Positions 28,876 through 39,653 are shown, numbered from the stretch's first letter. The stretch is DNA of 46,682 nucleotides from Nitrososphaerota archaeon (GCA_002713325.1 PAWD01000027.1:1-46682); one strand, 5' to 3'. Notes: generated by a model not told the origin, from the sequence alone. Made by a program: numbers and translations.

Positions 28876-30068
28876 TCCGTAGATTCTACGGATTGGTCGC
28901 TAATTATCCTTTTCTCAAGTTTCTCATCTAGAAATATTTCCAATATATCACCCATTCGCAGCTCCTTAAGACCGTTAGCGAATTTCTGTGCATCACCTAC
29001 CTTTGCTTCCATTCCAAGCAAGGAAAGTAGAAACGCCGCTCCGCTCTTGCCCGCAAGTTCTCCAAATACTATCTTTCTTCTATTTCCCACTTTACGAGGT
29101 TCTATAATCTCATATGCAGAGGGATTTCTTAATACAGCAGCCAGGTGCGTGCCCGCCTTGTGCTTAAAAGCACTATCGCCAACTATCGGTTTAGATTCAT
29201 GTGTTTCCATTTTAGTGTATTGTTCAAGTAATTTGGATAAATCTTTCAACATATCTAATCTGAACTCATTCCTTGTTTTATAAAGTAATTCTAACGCAAG
29301 AGCGGTTTCTGCCAATGATGGTATACCTGTTCTTTCTCCAACACCGTCAATAGTTACATGTATCTGATCTGCACCAGCATCTACACCAGCAAGTGCATTA
29401 GCTAATGCTAAACCTATATCATTATGACAATGAACATCTAATGGTGTGTTAACAGTTTCTTTGATCATTTTAACAAGGTTATACATTCCTCTTGGACGCA
29501 TTATTCCAACAGTATCTGGTACACTTATACGATCAATTCCTGCATCGCTTATAGCTTTACACACCTGTTTTAGATATTCCGGATCTGCCCTACTGGCATC
29601 CTCAACTGTAAATCTACCTTTCAATCCATGAGCTTTCATATAATCAACAGCTTCAATGGCTCGTTCAAGTGCTTGCTGCTTGTTTATCCTAAGTTTAGCG
29701 CTAAGATGAATATCGGAAATTCCAAGATACATAGCCATGTATTCTGCATCACATTTTAAGGCAACATCTATATCCTGTTTTAATGCTCTACAGTGCGCTA
29801 CTATGTCTGCACTAAGACCAGCTTTAATTATTGTCTTAGTTGCCTTTTCATGATCTGGGGACACAATAGGACTAATCTCTATCTGACTAACACCAAAATA
29901 ATCTAACATCCATGCAATCTGTATTCTCTGTTTATTCGTGAATGATACTCCAGGATGCTGCTCACCTTCCCTGAGAGTGCTATCAAGTATGTTAATGTGC
30001 GTATTACCATTGTTACGCAACTCGTTATACACGTTGGCAAAGTAGTTCGAATCTTGCATTACTAACAT
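28872..30068 (-). CDS. homocitrate synthase
   Basis: HINILDSTLREGEQHPGVSFTN, HCHNDIGLALANALAGVDAGADQIHVTIDGVGERTG; in lysine cluster. Confidence 0.88.
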   Translation of the reverse strand: MLVMQDSNYFANVYNELRNNGNTHINILDSTLREGEQHPGVSFTNKQRIQIAWMLDYFGVSQIEISPIVSPDHEKATKTIIKAGLSADIVAHCRALKQDIDVALKCDAEYMAMYLGISDIHLSAKLRINKQQALERAIEAVDYMKAHGLKGRFTVEDASRADPEYLKQVCKAISDAGIDRISVPDTVGIMRPRGMYNLVKMIKETVNTPLDVHCHNDIGLALANALAGVDAGADQIHVTIDGVGERTGIPSLAETALALELLYKTRNEFRLDMLKDLSKLLEQYTKMETHESKPIVGDSAFKHKAGTHLAAVLRNPSAYEIIEPRKVGNRRKIVFGELAGKSGAAFLLSLLGMEAKVGDAQKFANGLKELRMGDILEIFLDEKLEKRIISDQSVESTE

Positions 30069-30342
30069 ACACTAACAATAGGTTATTTACTGTTTTCGCT
30101 ACTAAATTAGCATATTTAGTCATTTAAAATAACGATTAGAGCTATTCTATGATGTATCGTTAACGATATCCATTGTAAAAAATGAATTTCTTATCGAAAT
30201 CAGTTGATAACTGACCATTACTAAGAATCTATTGGTTGTTGGAAAGATACATCACACTTTACTAACCATTATTTTTGGTTCTGATGTAACGTCAATATAT
30301 GGAAATATGTGAGAAAGAACTAACTTGAGATAACAATATTAT

Positions 30343-30765
30343 TCAAGTTATAGTTCTAAGAATTATCACAGTGTTAGTATCATCTACGCCATCTATACGT
30401 CTTACATAATCTATACACTTGTTTATTTCCGCAACTGTGGGTGCACTTACTATTGTCACTATATCATACTGACCGGTTATTTCATAAACCACATCCACAC
30501 CGTCAAGTGACTTTAGTTTTTCAGAAACTTCCGAAGTATCTGTAGACGGACTGACAGAAATTAATGTAATGGCACTTGTCTTATTACTTATACCCATTTC
30601 AATGGTAAACTTCTTTATTACTCCGTTATCAATAAGATTTCTTATTCTTCTTCTTACTGCGGATTCTGACAGACCAACTTTCTGAGCTATTTCGATAAAT
30701 GCTTTTCTTGAATCAATTTTTAGTATACTAATTATCTTTTCGTCGATCTTATCAAGTCTAAACAT
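30343..30765 (-). CDS. Lrp/AsnC family regulator (LysM-like)
   Basis: DEKIISILKIDSRKAFIEIAQKVGLSESAVRRRIRNLIDNGVIKKFTI plus RAM/ACT-like domain; next to lysJ. Confidence 0.88.
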   Translation of the reverse strand: MFRLDKIDEKIISILKIDSRKAFIEIAQKVGLSESAVRRRIRNLIDNGVIKKFTIEMGISNKTSAITLISVSPSTDTSEVSEKLKSLDGVDVVYEITGQYDIVTIVSAPTVAEINKCIDYVRRIDGVDDTNTVIILRTIT

Positions 30766-31939
30766 TTCTTCTATCCTCTTCTTTACTTAGAACTTTATCC
30801 ATTATAGATAAGACGTTTGACACTGTGCGTTCATCCATAACCAATGGAGGTAAGAGTCTGATTATGTTTTTCCCAGAATAGAGCATTAGTAATCCTTCAT
30901 TTATTCCGTCAAATAATACATTTTTGACATCAAATCTCAACTCAGCTGCAAGCATCAAACCCAGACCCCTTACATCTCTTATTATTTTATGTTTATCTTT
31001 CAATGCCAACAAACCTTCCTTGAAATATTTACCTACACTACTTGCATTCTTAACAAGACCATCATCAACTATGCATTCTAATACCGCACGTCCTGCTGCG
31101 CATGCTAAAGGGTTACCGCCAAATGTGGATGAATGTTCACCACGCTTCAAAGCATCCATTATCTCGTGCCTTGCCAAAGTAGCGCCCATTGGCACACCTC
31201 CAGCAATACCTTTCGCCAAACACATTATATCAGGTATGACATTCCAATTCTCTCCCGCCCATAACTTTCCCGTTCTACCAAGACCCGTCTGTATTTCATC
31301 AAATATCAGTACTATACCCATACTATTACAGATCTCCCTAAGTTTCTGTAGGTAACCATCAGGTGCTACGTGTATACCGCTCTCCCCTTGCACAGGTTCT
31401 ACAATTATAGCCCCCGTTGTGTCATCAATTGCATCCTGAAGTTTTATTATATCACCAAAAGGTACAAACTTCATACCTTCCAACAGTGGTGCAAATACTT
31501 CTCTGTATTTTTGAGCATATGTTATTGAAAGCGCTCCCATAGTTTTTCCGTGAAATGAACCTACAGTAGCCACTATGCCGTGTTTCTTAGTATATTTTCT
31601 AGTAATTTTGATTGCAGCTTCCACAGATTCTGCACCGCTATTGGAAAGGTATACTTTACCTAGTCCTTTTGGTGCGACAGTAATTAATTTCTGCAAAAAA
31701 TCAAGCCTAGTATCATTGTAGTACGAACTATGACACGTTATCAATTTCTCTGCTTGTTCCTTTATTGCCCTTACAACCTTATCATTGCAATGACCAACAA
31801 GTGCTACACCGTAACCACCAATACAGTCTATATATTCTCTTCCGTTACTATCCCAGACCTTGGTACCCTTACCTTTTACTAATGTTATAGGAAAGCGCTG
31901 GTACACATCAGCTAAGTATTTGTCTTCTTCACTCACCAC
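30758..31939 (-). CDS. lysJ: LysW-aminoadipate semialdehyde/glutamate semialdehyde aminotransferase (LysJ/ArgD)
   Basis: Class III aminotransferase: GTKVWDSNGREYIDCIGGYGVALVGH, LIFDEIQTGLGRTGKLWAGE. Confidence 0.9.
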   Translation of the reverse strand: MVSEEDKYLADVYQRFPITLVKGKGTKVWDSNGREYIDCIGGYGVALVGHCNDKVVRAIKEQAEKLITCHSSYYNDTRLDFLQKLITVAPKGLGKVYLSNSGAESVEAAIKITRKYTKKHGIVATVGSFHGKTMGALSITYAQKYREVFAPLLEGMKFVPFGDIIKLQDAIDDTTGAIIVEPVQGESGIHVAPDGYLQKLREICNSMGIVLIFDEIQTGLGRTGKLWAGENWNVIPDIMCLAKGIAGGVPMGATLARHEIMDALKRGEHSSTFGGNPLACAAGRAVLECIVDDGLVKNASSVGKYFKEGLLALKDKHKIIRDVRGLGLMLAAELRFDVKNVLFDGINEGLLMLYSGKNIIRLLPPLVMDERTVSNVLSIMDKVLSKEEDRRNV

Positions 31940-32741
31940 TTATCACCGTACAATTATTATGTTTTAATGCGGAAGAGATTGGATTAGCCATCTGGCCCGA
32001 TACGATTATAGCTTCCTTCACACCCATACTCACAGCTTCTGTACATGCCAATACCTTCTTCTCCATCCCAAAACCTATTTTTGGTAACATTTCCTTTGCT
32101 TCACTAATAGTAATACGTGTAACAAGTTTTTTATCAATCATCAATCCGCTTACATTGGTTAGAAAGATAACACTGTCTGCCTTTACACTTCCAGCAATAT
32201 ATGCAGCTGCTCTATCACCATCAACGTTCAACGGATCGAATTCTTCACTCAAAGCCACAGGAGAAATTATTGGTATATATCCTCCAGTTGTAATTGTATT
32301 TAGTAGTGATACATTAACAGCGTTAATCTTACCAGTATAGCCTCCATCTATTACTACTTTTCTTCCCCTCTCATCAATTATAATTAATTTTTTCTTTCTT
32401 TCTGCTTTAATTATGGCTCCGTCTATTCCAGCCAAACCTACAGCATTAATACCATCCTTCTGTAGCATAATGACAATTTCCTTGTTTATTTTACCTGACA
32501 TTACCATTGTATAGATCTGTGCTGTCTCCCTGTCTGTGTATCGACTCCTAATTCCTCCAGGAGATACTACAAATTTCTGCTCCTTTCCAAGATTCTCAGC
32601 TATACTTGTAACTTCTTTACCTCCACCATGTACAAGGATCACCTCATCATGATTTATGACTGTCTTCAAATCTTTGATTGTGCTCTCGTGTAAACCATCA
32701 ACAACACTACCACCAATCTTGATTACAATCATGTAACTCAC
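31929..32741 (-). CDS. lysZ: LysW-aminoadipate/glutamate kinase (LysZ/ArgB)
   Basis: MIVIKIGGSVVDG, VHGGGKEV, amino-acid kinase family. Confidence 0.9.
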   Translation of the reverse strand: MSYMIVIKIGGSVVDGLHESTIKDLKTVINHDEVILVHGGGKEVTSIAENLGKEQKFVVSPGGIRSRYTDRETAQIYTMVMSGKINKEIVIMLQKDGINAVGLAGIDGAIIKAERKKKLIIIDERGRKVVIDGGYTGKINAVNVSLLNTITTGGYIPIISPVALSEEFDPLNVDGDRAAAYIAGSVKADSVIFLTNVSGLMIDKKLVTRITISEAKEMLPKIGFGMEKKVLACTEAVSMGVKEAIIVSGQMANPISSALKHNNCTVISGE

Positions 32742-33790
32742 ACTGGATTTATAGGAGCATACCTGAGACCATCACTTTCATCTAAGCCATTCATGACATT
32801 CATGCATTGAACGGCAGAACCAGCTGCACCTTTCATGAGATTGTCCGACGCAGACATTGCTACCAACCTAGAATTCTTTTCATCTACATCGAAACCTATA
32901 TCACAGAAATTTGAACCAATCACGAACTTAGGATCTGGATACTTGTAAAGACCCTTAGTGTCCCTAATGAATCTGATGAAAGGCTCTCCCTTGTACATAG
33001 CCCTATACATCTTCCATAACTCCTGAACTGTTATTTGTTTTTTCAGAAATGTATGATTCGTGCATAAAATTCCTCGTACTATGTTAACGGCGTGAGGACT
33101 CATGCTTATCTTAACCTCGCTCTGTGCAATGATACTTATCTCCTGTTCGATCTCTGCAGTATGTCTATGCTTAACGGGCTTGTAAGGCCTTACAACACCA
33201 TAACGCATAGCATGATGTGTCCCAGCTGATGGTTTTCCTCCAGCGCCAGAAGAGCCTATCTTACTATCAACTATAACATGATCTAAGTCAATCAACCCAT
33301 TCTTTACCAATGGTGCAATTGCAAGTATTGATGTAACTGCCATACATCCAGGACATGATACCAATTGTGAATTCTTTATCTTATCCCTATGCAATTCTGG
33401 AATACCGTAAACTGATCTCATAAGAAGTTCTGGATGTGGATGTTCCAAACCGTAATACTCCACATAAGCTTTGGGATCCTTTAATCTGTAATCAGCACTT
33501 AAATCAATGATCTTAACACCAGTATCGTACAGTTTTTTCACTATCCCAACAGCCTTTCCATGAGGCACAGATGTGAATACCAGATCGCAATTGCTGCTTA
33601 ATTTATCAAGATCAACTGGTGAAAATGTAAGTTCCGTGAAGCCTTTCAGACTTGGATGTACCCTGTGCACGTATTCACCAGCATACTGTCTAGATGTTAC
33701 CATAGTTAGATCTATTTTGGGATGAGTTACAAGTAATCGTAATAGTTCTCCACCAACATAACCTGACGCACCAACTACTCCAACTTTCAT
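32738..33790 (-). CDS. lysY: LysW-aminoadipyl/glutamyl phosphate reductase (LysY/ArgC)
   Basis: VGVVGASGYVGGELLRLL, VSCPGCMAVTSILAIAPL, GSSGAGGKPS. Confidence 0.92.
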   Translation of the reverse strand: MKVGVVGASGYVGGELLRLLVTHPKIDLTMVTSRQYAGEYVHRVHPSLKGFTELTFSPVDLDKLSSNCDLVFTSVPHGKAVGIVKKLYDTGVKIIDLSADYRLKDPKAYVEYYGLEHPHPELLMRSVYGIPELHRDKIKNSQLVSCPGCMAVTSILAIAPLVKNGLIDLDHVIVDSKIGSSGAGGKPSAGTHHAMRYGVVRPYKPVKHRHTAEIEQEISIIAQSEVKISMSPHAVNIVRGILCTNHTFLKKQITVQELWKMYRAMYKGEPFIRFIRDTKGLYKYPDPKFVIGSNFCDIGFDVDEKNSRLVAMSASDNLMKGAAGSAVQCMNVMNGLDESDGLRYAPINPV

Positions 33791-33794
33791 AAAA

Positions 33795-34652
33795 TCACAT
33801 TGCCATCTTTGACGCGTAATTCACTATTTCTGCGGCTATATCTTTTTCACTAACAGTAGATGCTCCCTTGAACTCTACAGTATTATTGACCTCGTGTACT
33901 ACCAAGCCCTTCTCTTTGTCTTCCATCAAATCAATACCAAGTATACCACTTCCAACAGCCTTTGATGTCTTCATACATATGTCTTCCAGTTCATTAGTTA
34001 TGGGACATAATTCAGCCTTACCTCCACGTGAAATATTTGTTCTCCACTCTCCCTCAGGTGAATATCTGTATATCGCTGTAACAACCCTGTCGTCAACTAC
34101 AATAGTTCGAATATCTCTTGGTGGTCTATTTACATAATCCTGTAAGTAGTATATTTTATTCAATGGATTAGACATTTCTTCCCTCATCTCTATTATCGAA
34201 TCCATGACATCCTTGTCCTTTATGGGTATGATCATCCTTCCCCAACTACCGACAATGGGTTTAAGTACTAACGGATATCCCATTTCATCACCAACTTCAC
34301 CTGCAACATCAGGACCAAATGCGAACTGTGTAACAGGTGTAGGAATTCTATGTCTGGAAAGATAGACCGATGTTAACAATTTGTTACCACAAATTTCTGC
34401 CGTAGAATATGCGTTGATTACATTTGATCCTAAAAATTCTAAACAGGCAGTTAGATATAATCCCCTATAATGGCTTATACATCTTTGTAATACAATATCA
34501 CCAAAGTTGTGAGATGTATTTCCGTCAAAAGTACTGATTGCAAGTGTTTTTGCATCAATCATCTTGCTGGTATGTCCTAACTTAATGGCCTTCTCGCATA
34601 AACATTTCTCTTCCCATCTGACTCTGTCGTATACTATACAAATATCAGACAA
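33795..34652 (-). CDS. LysX/ArgX ligase, copy 2
   Basis: IVYDRVRWEEKCLCEKAIKLGH...LKPIVGSWGRMI...YYLQDYVNRPPRDIRTIVVD...HEVNNTVEFKG. Confidence 0.9.
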   Translation of the reverse strand: MSDICIVYDRVRWEEKCLCEKAIKLGHTSKMIDAKTLAISTFDGNTSHNFGDIVLQRCISHYRGLYLTACLEFLGSNVINAYSTAEICGNKLLTSVYLSRHRIPTPVTQFAFGPDVAGEVGDEMGYPLVLKPIVGSWGRMIIPIKDKDVMDSIIEMREEMSNPLNKIYYLQDYVNRPPRDIRTIVVDDRVVTAIYRYSPEGEWRTNISRGGKAELCPITNELEDICMKTSKAVGSGILGIDLMEDKEKGLVVHEVNNTVEFKGASTVSEKDIAAEIVNYASKMAM

Positions 34653-34653
34653 C

Positions 34654-34830
34654 TTATTCTCCCCAATCTTCGCCGACTTTTTCTGCTGGTTTCAATTCAA
34701 CCTTGTCATTTTCAATACTAACAATTTCAAAGTCTGAACCACAATCAGGACATGTCACTATCTCGCCCTTTATAGAATCATTAGATATATTTAGCTCCTT
34801 ATCACATTCATGACATTTTATCGTAACCAT
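34654..34830 (-). CDS. lysW: LysW carrier protein, copy 2
   Basis: MVTIKCHECDKELNISNDSIKGEIVTCPDCGSDFEIVSIENDKVELKPAEKVGEDWGE*. Confidence 0.92.
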   Translation of the reverse strand: MVTIKCHECDKELNISNDSIKGEIVTCPDCGSDFEIVSIENDKVELKPAEKVGEDWGE

Positions 34831-36050
34831 TACTCTTCACTTCTCCTCATTACCTCATTTGCAATTATAGACTGCAATCCCCAGAGTTCAACAAAACCTT
34901 TCGCCAGACTCTGATCAAATGTGGACCCTGCGCTATATGTTGCTAGTTTTGGCTCATAGAGAGAATACTTTGACTCCCTTCCAACTATGCGAAGTGAACC
35001 CTTGTACATTTTTATCTTTACCTTGCCACAAACCCGCAGTTGGGTAGTATCTATAAATTTATCTAAATTTGTTTTCAACGGATCTACCCAAAGACCAGAA
35101 TAGGTCAACCAAGCCCATTGTTCATCAACAATTTGTTTGAATCTTATTTCATGTTTTGTTAGTGTTAGTTTTTCCAGATCTTTGTGCGCTTCAATTATAC
35201 ATGTTGCAGCCGGTGCTTCATAAACTTCTCTAGATTTTATTCCTACCACCCTGTCTTCAATATGGTCTATTATACCAACACCGTACGAACCGGCCTTCTC
35301 GTTTGCATATTGTATAAGGTCAACGATACTCATCAACTTACCATCTATTCCAATAGGTATACCACTATCAAATTCAATATCCATGTAACATGCTTTATCT
35401 GGCATATTTTGTGTCTTTACCCACTGGAAGGCGTCCTGTGGTGGTTCAGAATCTGCATGTTCTATTACTCCTCCTTCTACTGCTCTCCCCCAAAGGTTCT
35501 GATCTATACTGTACTTCCTAGATTCAATACTAACAGGTATATTATGTTCCTTTGCGAATTCTATCTCTTCATCTCGTATCAAATTCATATCTCTTATTGG
35601 AGCTACTATCTTGAGCGTTGGCATAAGAGACCTCATTGTGATATCAAATCGTATCTGGTCATTGCCCTTTCCTGTACAGCCATGAGCTAATACATTTGTA
35701 CCTTCCTTCACAGCCACTTGAACGGTTTTGATTGCAATCAAAGGTCTTGCAAGTGCAGTTGCCAGTGGATATTTTCCTTCATACAGTCCGTTAGCCTTTA
35801 TACACGGTATCAAATATCCTTTAGCAAACTCTTCCTTAACATCAAAATAAAAGTGCTTTATCGCTCCTATGGCCTTTGACTTTTCCTCTATATCCTTAAA
35901 ATCATCATCTTGACCAACATCTACGGTAACGGTAATAACATCATAATCATACTTTGTTTGTAGTAATTTCACTACTACAGATGTGTCTAGACCACCAGAA
36001 TATGCAAGTACGACTTTATTCTTCATGAGTATTGGGTCTGTGCTTACCAC
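34830..36050 (-). CDS. argG: argininosuccinate synthase
   Basis: KVVLAYSGGLDTSVVVKLLQ, AHGCTGKGNDQIRFD. Confidence 0.95.
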   Translation of the reverse strand: MVSTDPILMKNKVVLAYSGGLDTSVVVKLLQTKYDYDVITVTVDVGQDDDFKDIEEKSKAIGAIKHFYFDVKEEFAKGYLIPCIKANGLYEGKYPLATALARPLIAIKTVQVAVKEGTNVLAHGCTGKGNDQIRFDITMRSLMPTLKIVAPIRDMNLIRDEEIEFAKEHNIPVSIESRKYSIDQNLWGRAVEGGVIEHADSEPPQDAFQWVKTQNMPDKACYMDIEFDSGIPIGIDGKLMSIVDLIQYANEKAGSYGVGIIDHIEDRVVGIKSREVYEAPAATCIIEAHKDLEKLTLTKHEIRFKQIVDEQWAWLTYSGLWVDPLKTNLDKFIDTTQLRVCGKVKIKMYKGSLRIVGRESKYSLYEPKLATYSAGSTFDQSLAKGFVELWGLQSIIANEVMRRSEE

Positions 36051-36066
36051 TACATTTATATTTTTT

Positions 36067-36100
36067 GGTCATACATAACCTGGATAGGTGTAATATGACC
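36067..36100. promoter_or_regulatory. inverted repeat GGTCATA-N20-TATGACC in divergent argG / 36102 intergenic region
   Basis: 7-bp perfect inverted repeat adjacent to both starts. Confidence 0.45.
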
Positions 36101-36101
36101 T

Positions 36102-36764
36102 ATGCTGGTCAGAAAGAATATAACAAAATCTGTGATGGCGATTATTGATAATGATTTATCATTTCAGGATGCAATGCAACGTGGATATTGTAACCTTAGT
36201 GGAATGGCACGAATAATTAAACCGACTATAGATACTATTACTGACACAGATGTAAGCATAGAAAGTATAGTTACCGCTTTGAAAAGAATTAGAACATACT
36301 ACAAAGTACCTTACACTTCAGTGGGACCAATAATTGCTGGAAGTAAGATTAATCTTAGAACAGATGTTGCTAAACTATCAATTGTTAAGAACAAAAAAAC
36401 AATAGAGAAAATTGCAAAACCATTAACTGAACACTATGACAGTTTTATTAGCGTCTCAGAAAGTATCAATTCGATGACTTTGATATTCGATCAATTAATA
36501 CTTGAAAAGATGAAAAATATTTTCAATGATGATAATATACTTGAAGTTGAAAATAACTTAGCTGCTATAATAGTCCAGAGTCCGGAAGAAATCATTAAAA
36601 CATCAGGCTGTGCCCTGATATTTTATAATCAACTAGCAAGAAGGCATGTAAACATAGAAGATACCATAAGTTGTTATACAGATACCATAATGCTTGTTAA
36701 CATGAACGACATTGCCAAAGCGTTCAACGCACTTACTGAACTTATAACAGAATCAAGAAAGTAA
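36102..36764 (+). CDS. conserved archaeal ACT-like/regulatory protein (uncertain)
   Basis: Divergent from argG; N-terminus has archaeal helical-domain style (MQRGYCNLSGMARIIKPTI). Confidence 0.5.
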   Translation: MLVRKNITKSVMAIIDNDLSFQDAMQRGYCNLSGMARIIKPTIDTITDTDVSIESIVTALKRIRTYYKVPYTSVGPIIAGSKINLRTDVAKLSIVKNKKTIEKIAKPLTEHYDSFISVSESINSMTLIFDQLILEKMKNIFNDDNILEVENNLAAIIVQSPEEIIKTSGCALIFYNQLARRHVNIEDTISCYTDTIMLVNMNDIAKAFNALTELITESRK

Positions 36765-36953
36765 AATTTAAAAAATAGATCTACAAAGTCATATACTTAT
36801 CTAATATATCAAGTTGATATTTATTGTGAATTTGAGAAGAAAGTGATACTAGTAGAAGAAATGAAGATGTTAGAATTGAATTGTAGTGTTTGTATCTATT
36901 TCACTTATTTATTTTTAATTAACTATGTATAGATATTTCTCTAAAATATATAT

Positions 36954-37973
36954 TTACTTCAATGCATTTCTAGCCATTTCTGCGCCCTGCACAACTCTTC
37001 TTAGCTTTTCAAACGCAACATTTCTAGTTCGTGTACGCAAACCGCAATCAGGGTTAACATAAATTTTTGTAGGCTCTTCTAATATTTTTTCAGCATAGAG
37101 TAATCTATCTCTAACCAATTCTGGTGGTTCCATTTCATCAACATGAACATCAACAACACCTAGACCTATCTCGCCATTAAATCCATGCTCTTTAAGTGAT
37201 TTCAGAGCAGAATAACCATTTCTAACTTCATCAGTTATTCCCAGTTTCCAGGTATCCCTATTTGCAAATTCAAGGACAAACTGGTCTGCTTTCATCTCGG
37301 CAGCGTATGGAGCTAGTGCTTGGTAATCATTCCCGCTATAGCATGCATGCACTGCTATCTTGGCATCTACACCATTAGCACATTCATTGATAGCTTCAGC
37401 AAAAATCTTCATCTCACTTGGATGTGTTGTAGCAGCAGGCTCATCTATTTGTATTACCTGTGCTCCTTGCTTTATAAGATCCATCATCAAAGGTCTTACC
37501 ACATTTCGTGCTAGATCATAAACGAATTCTTCCTTACTATCGTAATATTCGTTGTACGACCAGTCAGCAATTGTGTACGGGCCGGTGACAGGAACCTTTA
37601 ACATTCTATCGGAACTTTCTTTTACAAATTCGAATTCATCTGAGTGAAAATTTGTTTTATATGCAACCTTATCTACGCATCTAGCTTTCTTGTAATATTT
37701 GTTGTCCCATGAACGAACCAAACCCGCAAACTCAAAGCCATTAATATATCTAACAGGATATTCGTACATCTCAACCCTTCTGACCTCTCCATCATAAAGA
37801 ACGTCTAATCCTATATCTTCCAGAGTTTTAATGTTAAGATAGGCTGCATCATTCCTTGCCTTGCTCTTATCTGAGTCGCTTATCTGTTTATTTCTTACAA
37901 GTTCAAGCAGCCATTCTGGTTTCTTTAAGCTGCCAACTTCCTGTGTTGGAAAAGTTTTAGTCAAACTGTACAT
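36954..37973 (-). CDS. metE: cobalamin-independent methionine synthase, catalytic (MetE C-terminal-type) domain
   Basis: FPTQEVGSLKKPEWL...VIQIDEPAATTHPSE...HACYSG...YVNPDCGLRTR. Confidence 0.9.
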   Translation of the reverse strand: MYSLTKTFPTQEVGSLKKPEWLLELVRNKQISDSDKSKARNDAAYLNIKTLEDIGLDVLYDGEVRRVEMYEYPVRYINGFEFAGLVRSWDNKYYKKARCVDKVAYKTNFHSDEFEFVKESSDRMLKVPVTGPYTIADWSYNEYYDSKEEFVYDLARNVVRPLMMDLIKQGAQVIQIDEPAATTHPSEMKIFAEAINECANGVDAKIAVHACYSGNDYQALAPYAAEMKADQFVLEFANRDTWKLGITDEVRNGYSALKSLKEHGFNGEIGLGVVDVHVDEMEPPELVRDRLLYAEKILEEPTKIYVNPDCGLRTRTRNVAFEKLRRVVQGAEMARNALK

Positions 37974-38889
37974 TCCTCCCTATAGCTCCAAGCCTTGATA
38001 ATTTCTTAACTGCAAATTCATAAGGTAAGAATTGTAAATCACATGTAGTACTAATATACGCTTCTCTTGGACTCATCTTATCCAAAGCGTTTGAAAGGAT
38101 CTTTGCCGTTGCCTTGACATCTTCCATCTTTGTATTCATAGCATTAACTATACCTAAACACAAACCCTTATCCACTTTGTAATCTACCAGTGAATTAAGA
38201 TTGTTACATGATAAATCTATGCTCAAACCATCGATCTTTATATCCAACAATTTACTAAATATTCTGGAAATGTCACCAAAATACAAGTGTAAGTAAACTT
38301 TTGTCTTCAATCCATTCTTTATCCTCTCAACTGCGTCCTTGATAACTCCAATATCCACTTTGTCAGCATTATAAGCAATGGATGGAGCGTGTAACTGGAT
38401 TAATCCAACCTTAGCCCCTGCAAGTGCCTTTGCTTCCCTTTTCAACATTTCCGCAATTGCAAAAAGATATTCTGTATGGTTCTTATAGTAATTGTTTTCA
38501 TTCAAATCTGCAAATGTATACGGATCGGGCATAGATACGGCAATCTCCTTATTCTTTGGTAATAGTGAAAGCGCCAGATGTGATTTAACGATACGGGATG
38601 AATCATCCAACTCACCATTGATTACCAATTTACGATAGAATGTATTAGTCTCAAAGAATCTATTCAAAGCACCCAAACTAACATTCTTCATATTAGAAAA
38701 TGGTCTAAACATATCATCCCAATCAAGAAGTGGATCACATACATAGCTTAGTTTTGATTTCTGTTGCTCCCTTATGAGTTTCTTCTTCTCCATTTGAAAT
38801 AACTGTGAAAGTTTTTTGTCATTCTTTCTAGTAGCTTCAATTAGTCCTGTAGACCTAGGATATATTCCTAATGCATGTGTCTTTATCAA
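37957..38889 (-). CDS. MetE N-terminal-like domain protein
   Basis: THALGIYPRSTGLIEATRK...SMPDPYTFADLNENNYYKNHTEYLFAIAEML; overlaps metE. Confidence 0.78.
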   Translation of the reverse strand: MIKTHALGIYPRSTGLIEATRKNDKKLSQLFQMEKKKLIREQQKSKLSYVCDPLLDWDDMFRPFSNMKNVSLGALNRFFETNTFYRKLVINGELDDSSRIVKSHLALSLLPKNKEIAVSMPDPYTFADLNENNYYKNHTEYLFAIAEMLKREAKALAGAKVGLIQLHAPSIAYNADKVDIGVIKDAVERIKNGLKTKVYLHLYFGDISRIFSKLLDIKIDGLSIDLSCNNLNSLVDYKVDKGLCLGIVNAMNTKMEDVKATAKILSNALDKMSPREAYISTTCDLQFLPYEFAVKKLSRLGAIGRNVQFD

Positions 38890-39653
38890 TTTATTTCAAC
38901 CCTTATTTTATTCAAAAGATTCATTCCCCCATTAAAACTATTTGGCGATGTTATTAATACTTCTCCACACATCGCTAAAGCTTGCTTTATAAACAAATAG
39001 GTATCATTTTCATATTCTCGCCAATCCAAACCGATCAATGTAGCAGATTCCTTGTTTTTTGGAGATGGAACCATTATCATCGGAATTACTCTTCTATTAT
39101 TGCTTTTTACATGATCAACGATTTTTTGTAAATGATGTAATGAGCTTATTAACTGCGTTATAAAACCGAAAGGGCCTGCTTCCATTTTCTTTTGTATTTG
39201 ATTGAGATCTGGATTATTGGGAAGTGAAAGGAATAATTTGATCTTATCGCCAAAGCCCTGTTCATTTAATGTCTTCACAATATCACTTGATAATAAACCA
39301 GAATCTATAGAAGGATTTTCTGGCTTATCACCCTTTATTATAAGTAAACCTTCAACACCCATCATTATTGCATCAGAAACTAGTTGTATTATTGCATTAA
39401 GATTTTTATCCCTTGCTCTTACGCTACAACGCAACTTTATACCAGAATGTATATTTATGATTTCATGAGCTGCGCTTATACTAGATATTCTTGGTATACC
39501 AAAAACTGAATCAGTCAAATGTATACTGTCAGTCAGAGCAACAAGCTGAGAAATCCTTTCATAAAACTTATCCATGTCTTGCTTGAGCAAATCAAGATCA
39601 AAAGTAGTATTTCGTTTGATCTTTGGGGGATTCATTTCATATGATATATTCAT
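38886..39653 (-). CDS. methylenetetrahydrofolate reductase-like (MetF family) protein
   Basis: SYEMNPPKIKR, LRCSVRARDKNLNAIIQLVSDAIMMGVEGLLIIKGDKP; upstream of the metE pair. Confidence 0.72.
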   Translation of the reverse strand: MNISYEMNPPKIKRNTTFDLDLLKQDMDKFYERISQLVALTDSIHLTDSVFGIPRISSISAAHEIINIHSGIKLRCSVRARDKNLNAIIQLVSDAIMMGVEGLLIIKGDKPENPSIDSGLLSSDIVKTLNEQGFGDKIKLFLSLPNNPDLNQIQKKMEAGPFGFITQLISSLHHLQKIVDHVKSNNRRVIPMIMVPSPKNKESATLIGLDWREYENDTYLFIKQALAMCGEVLITSPNSFNGGMNLLNKIRVEIN

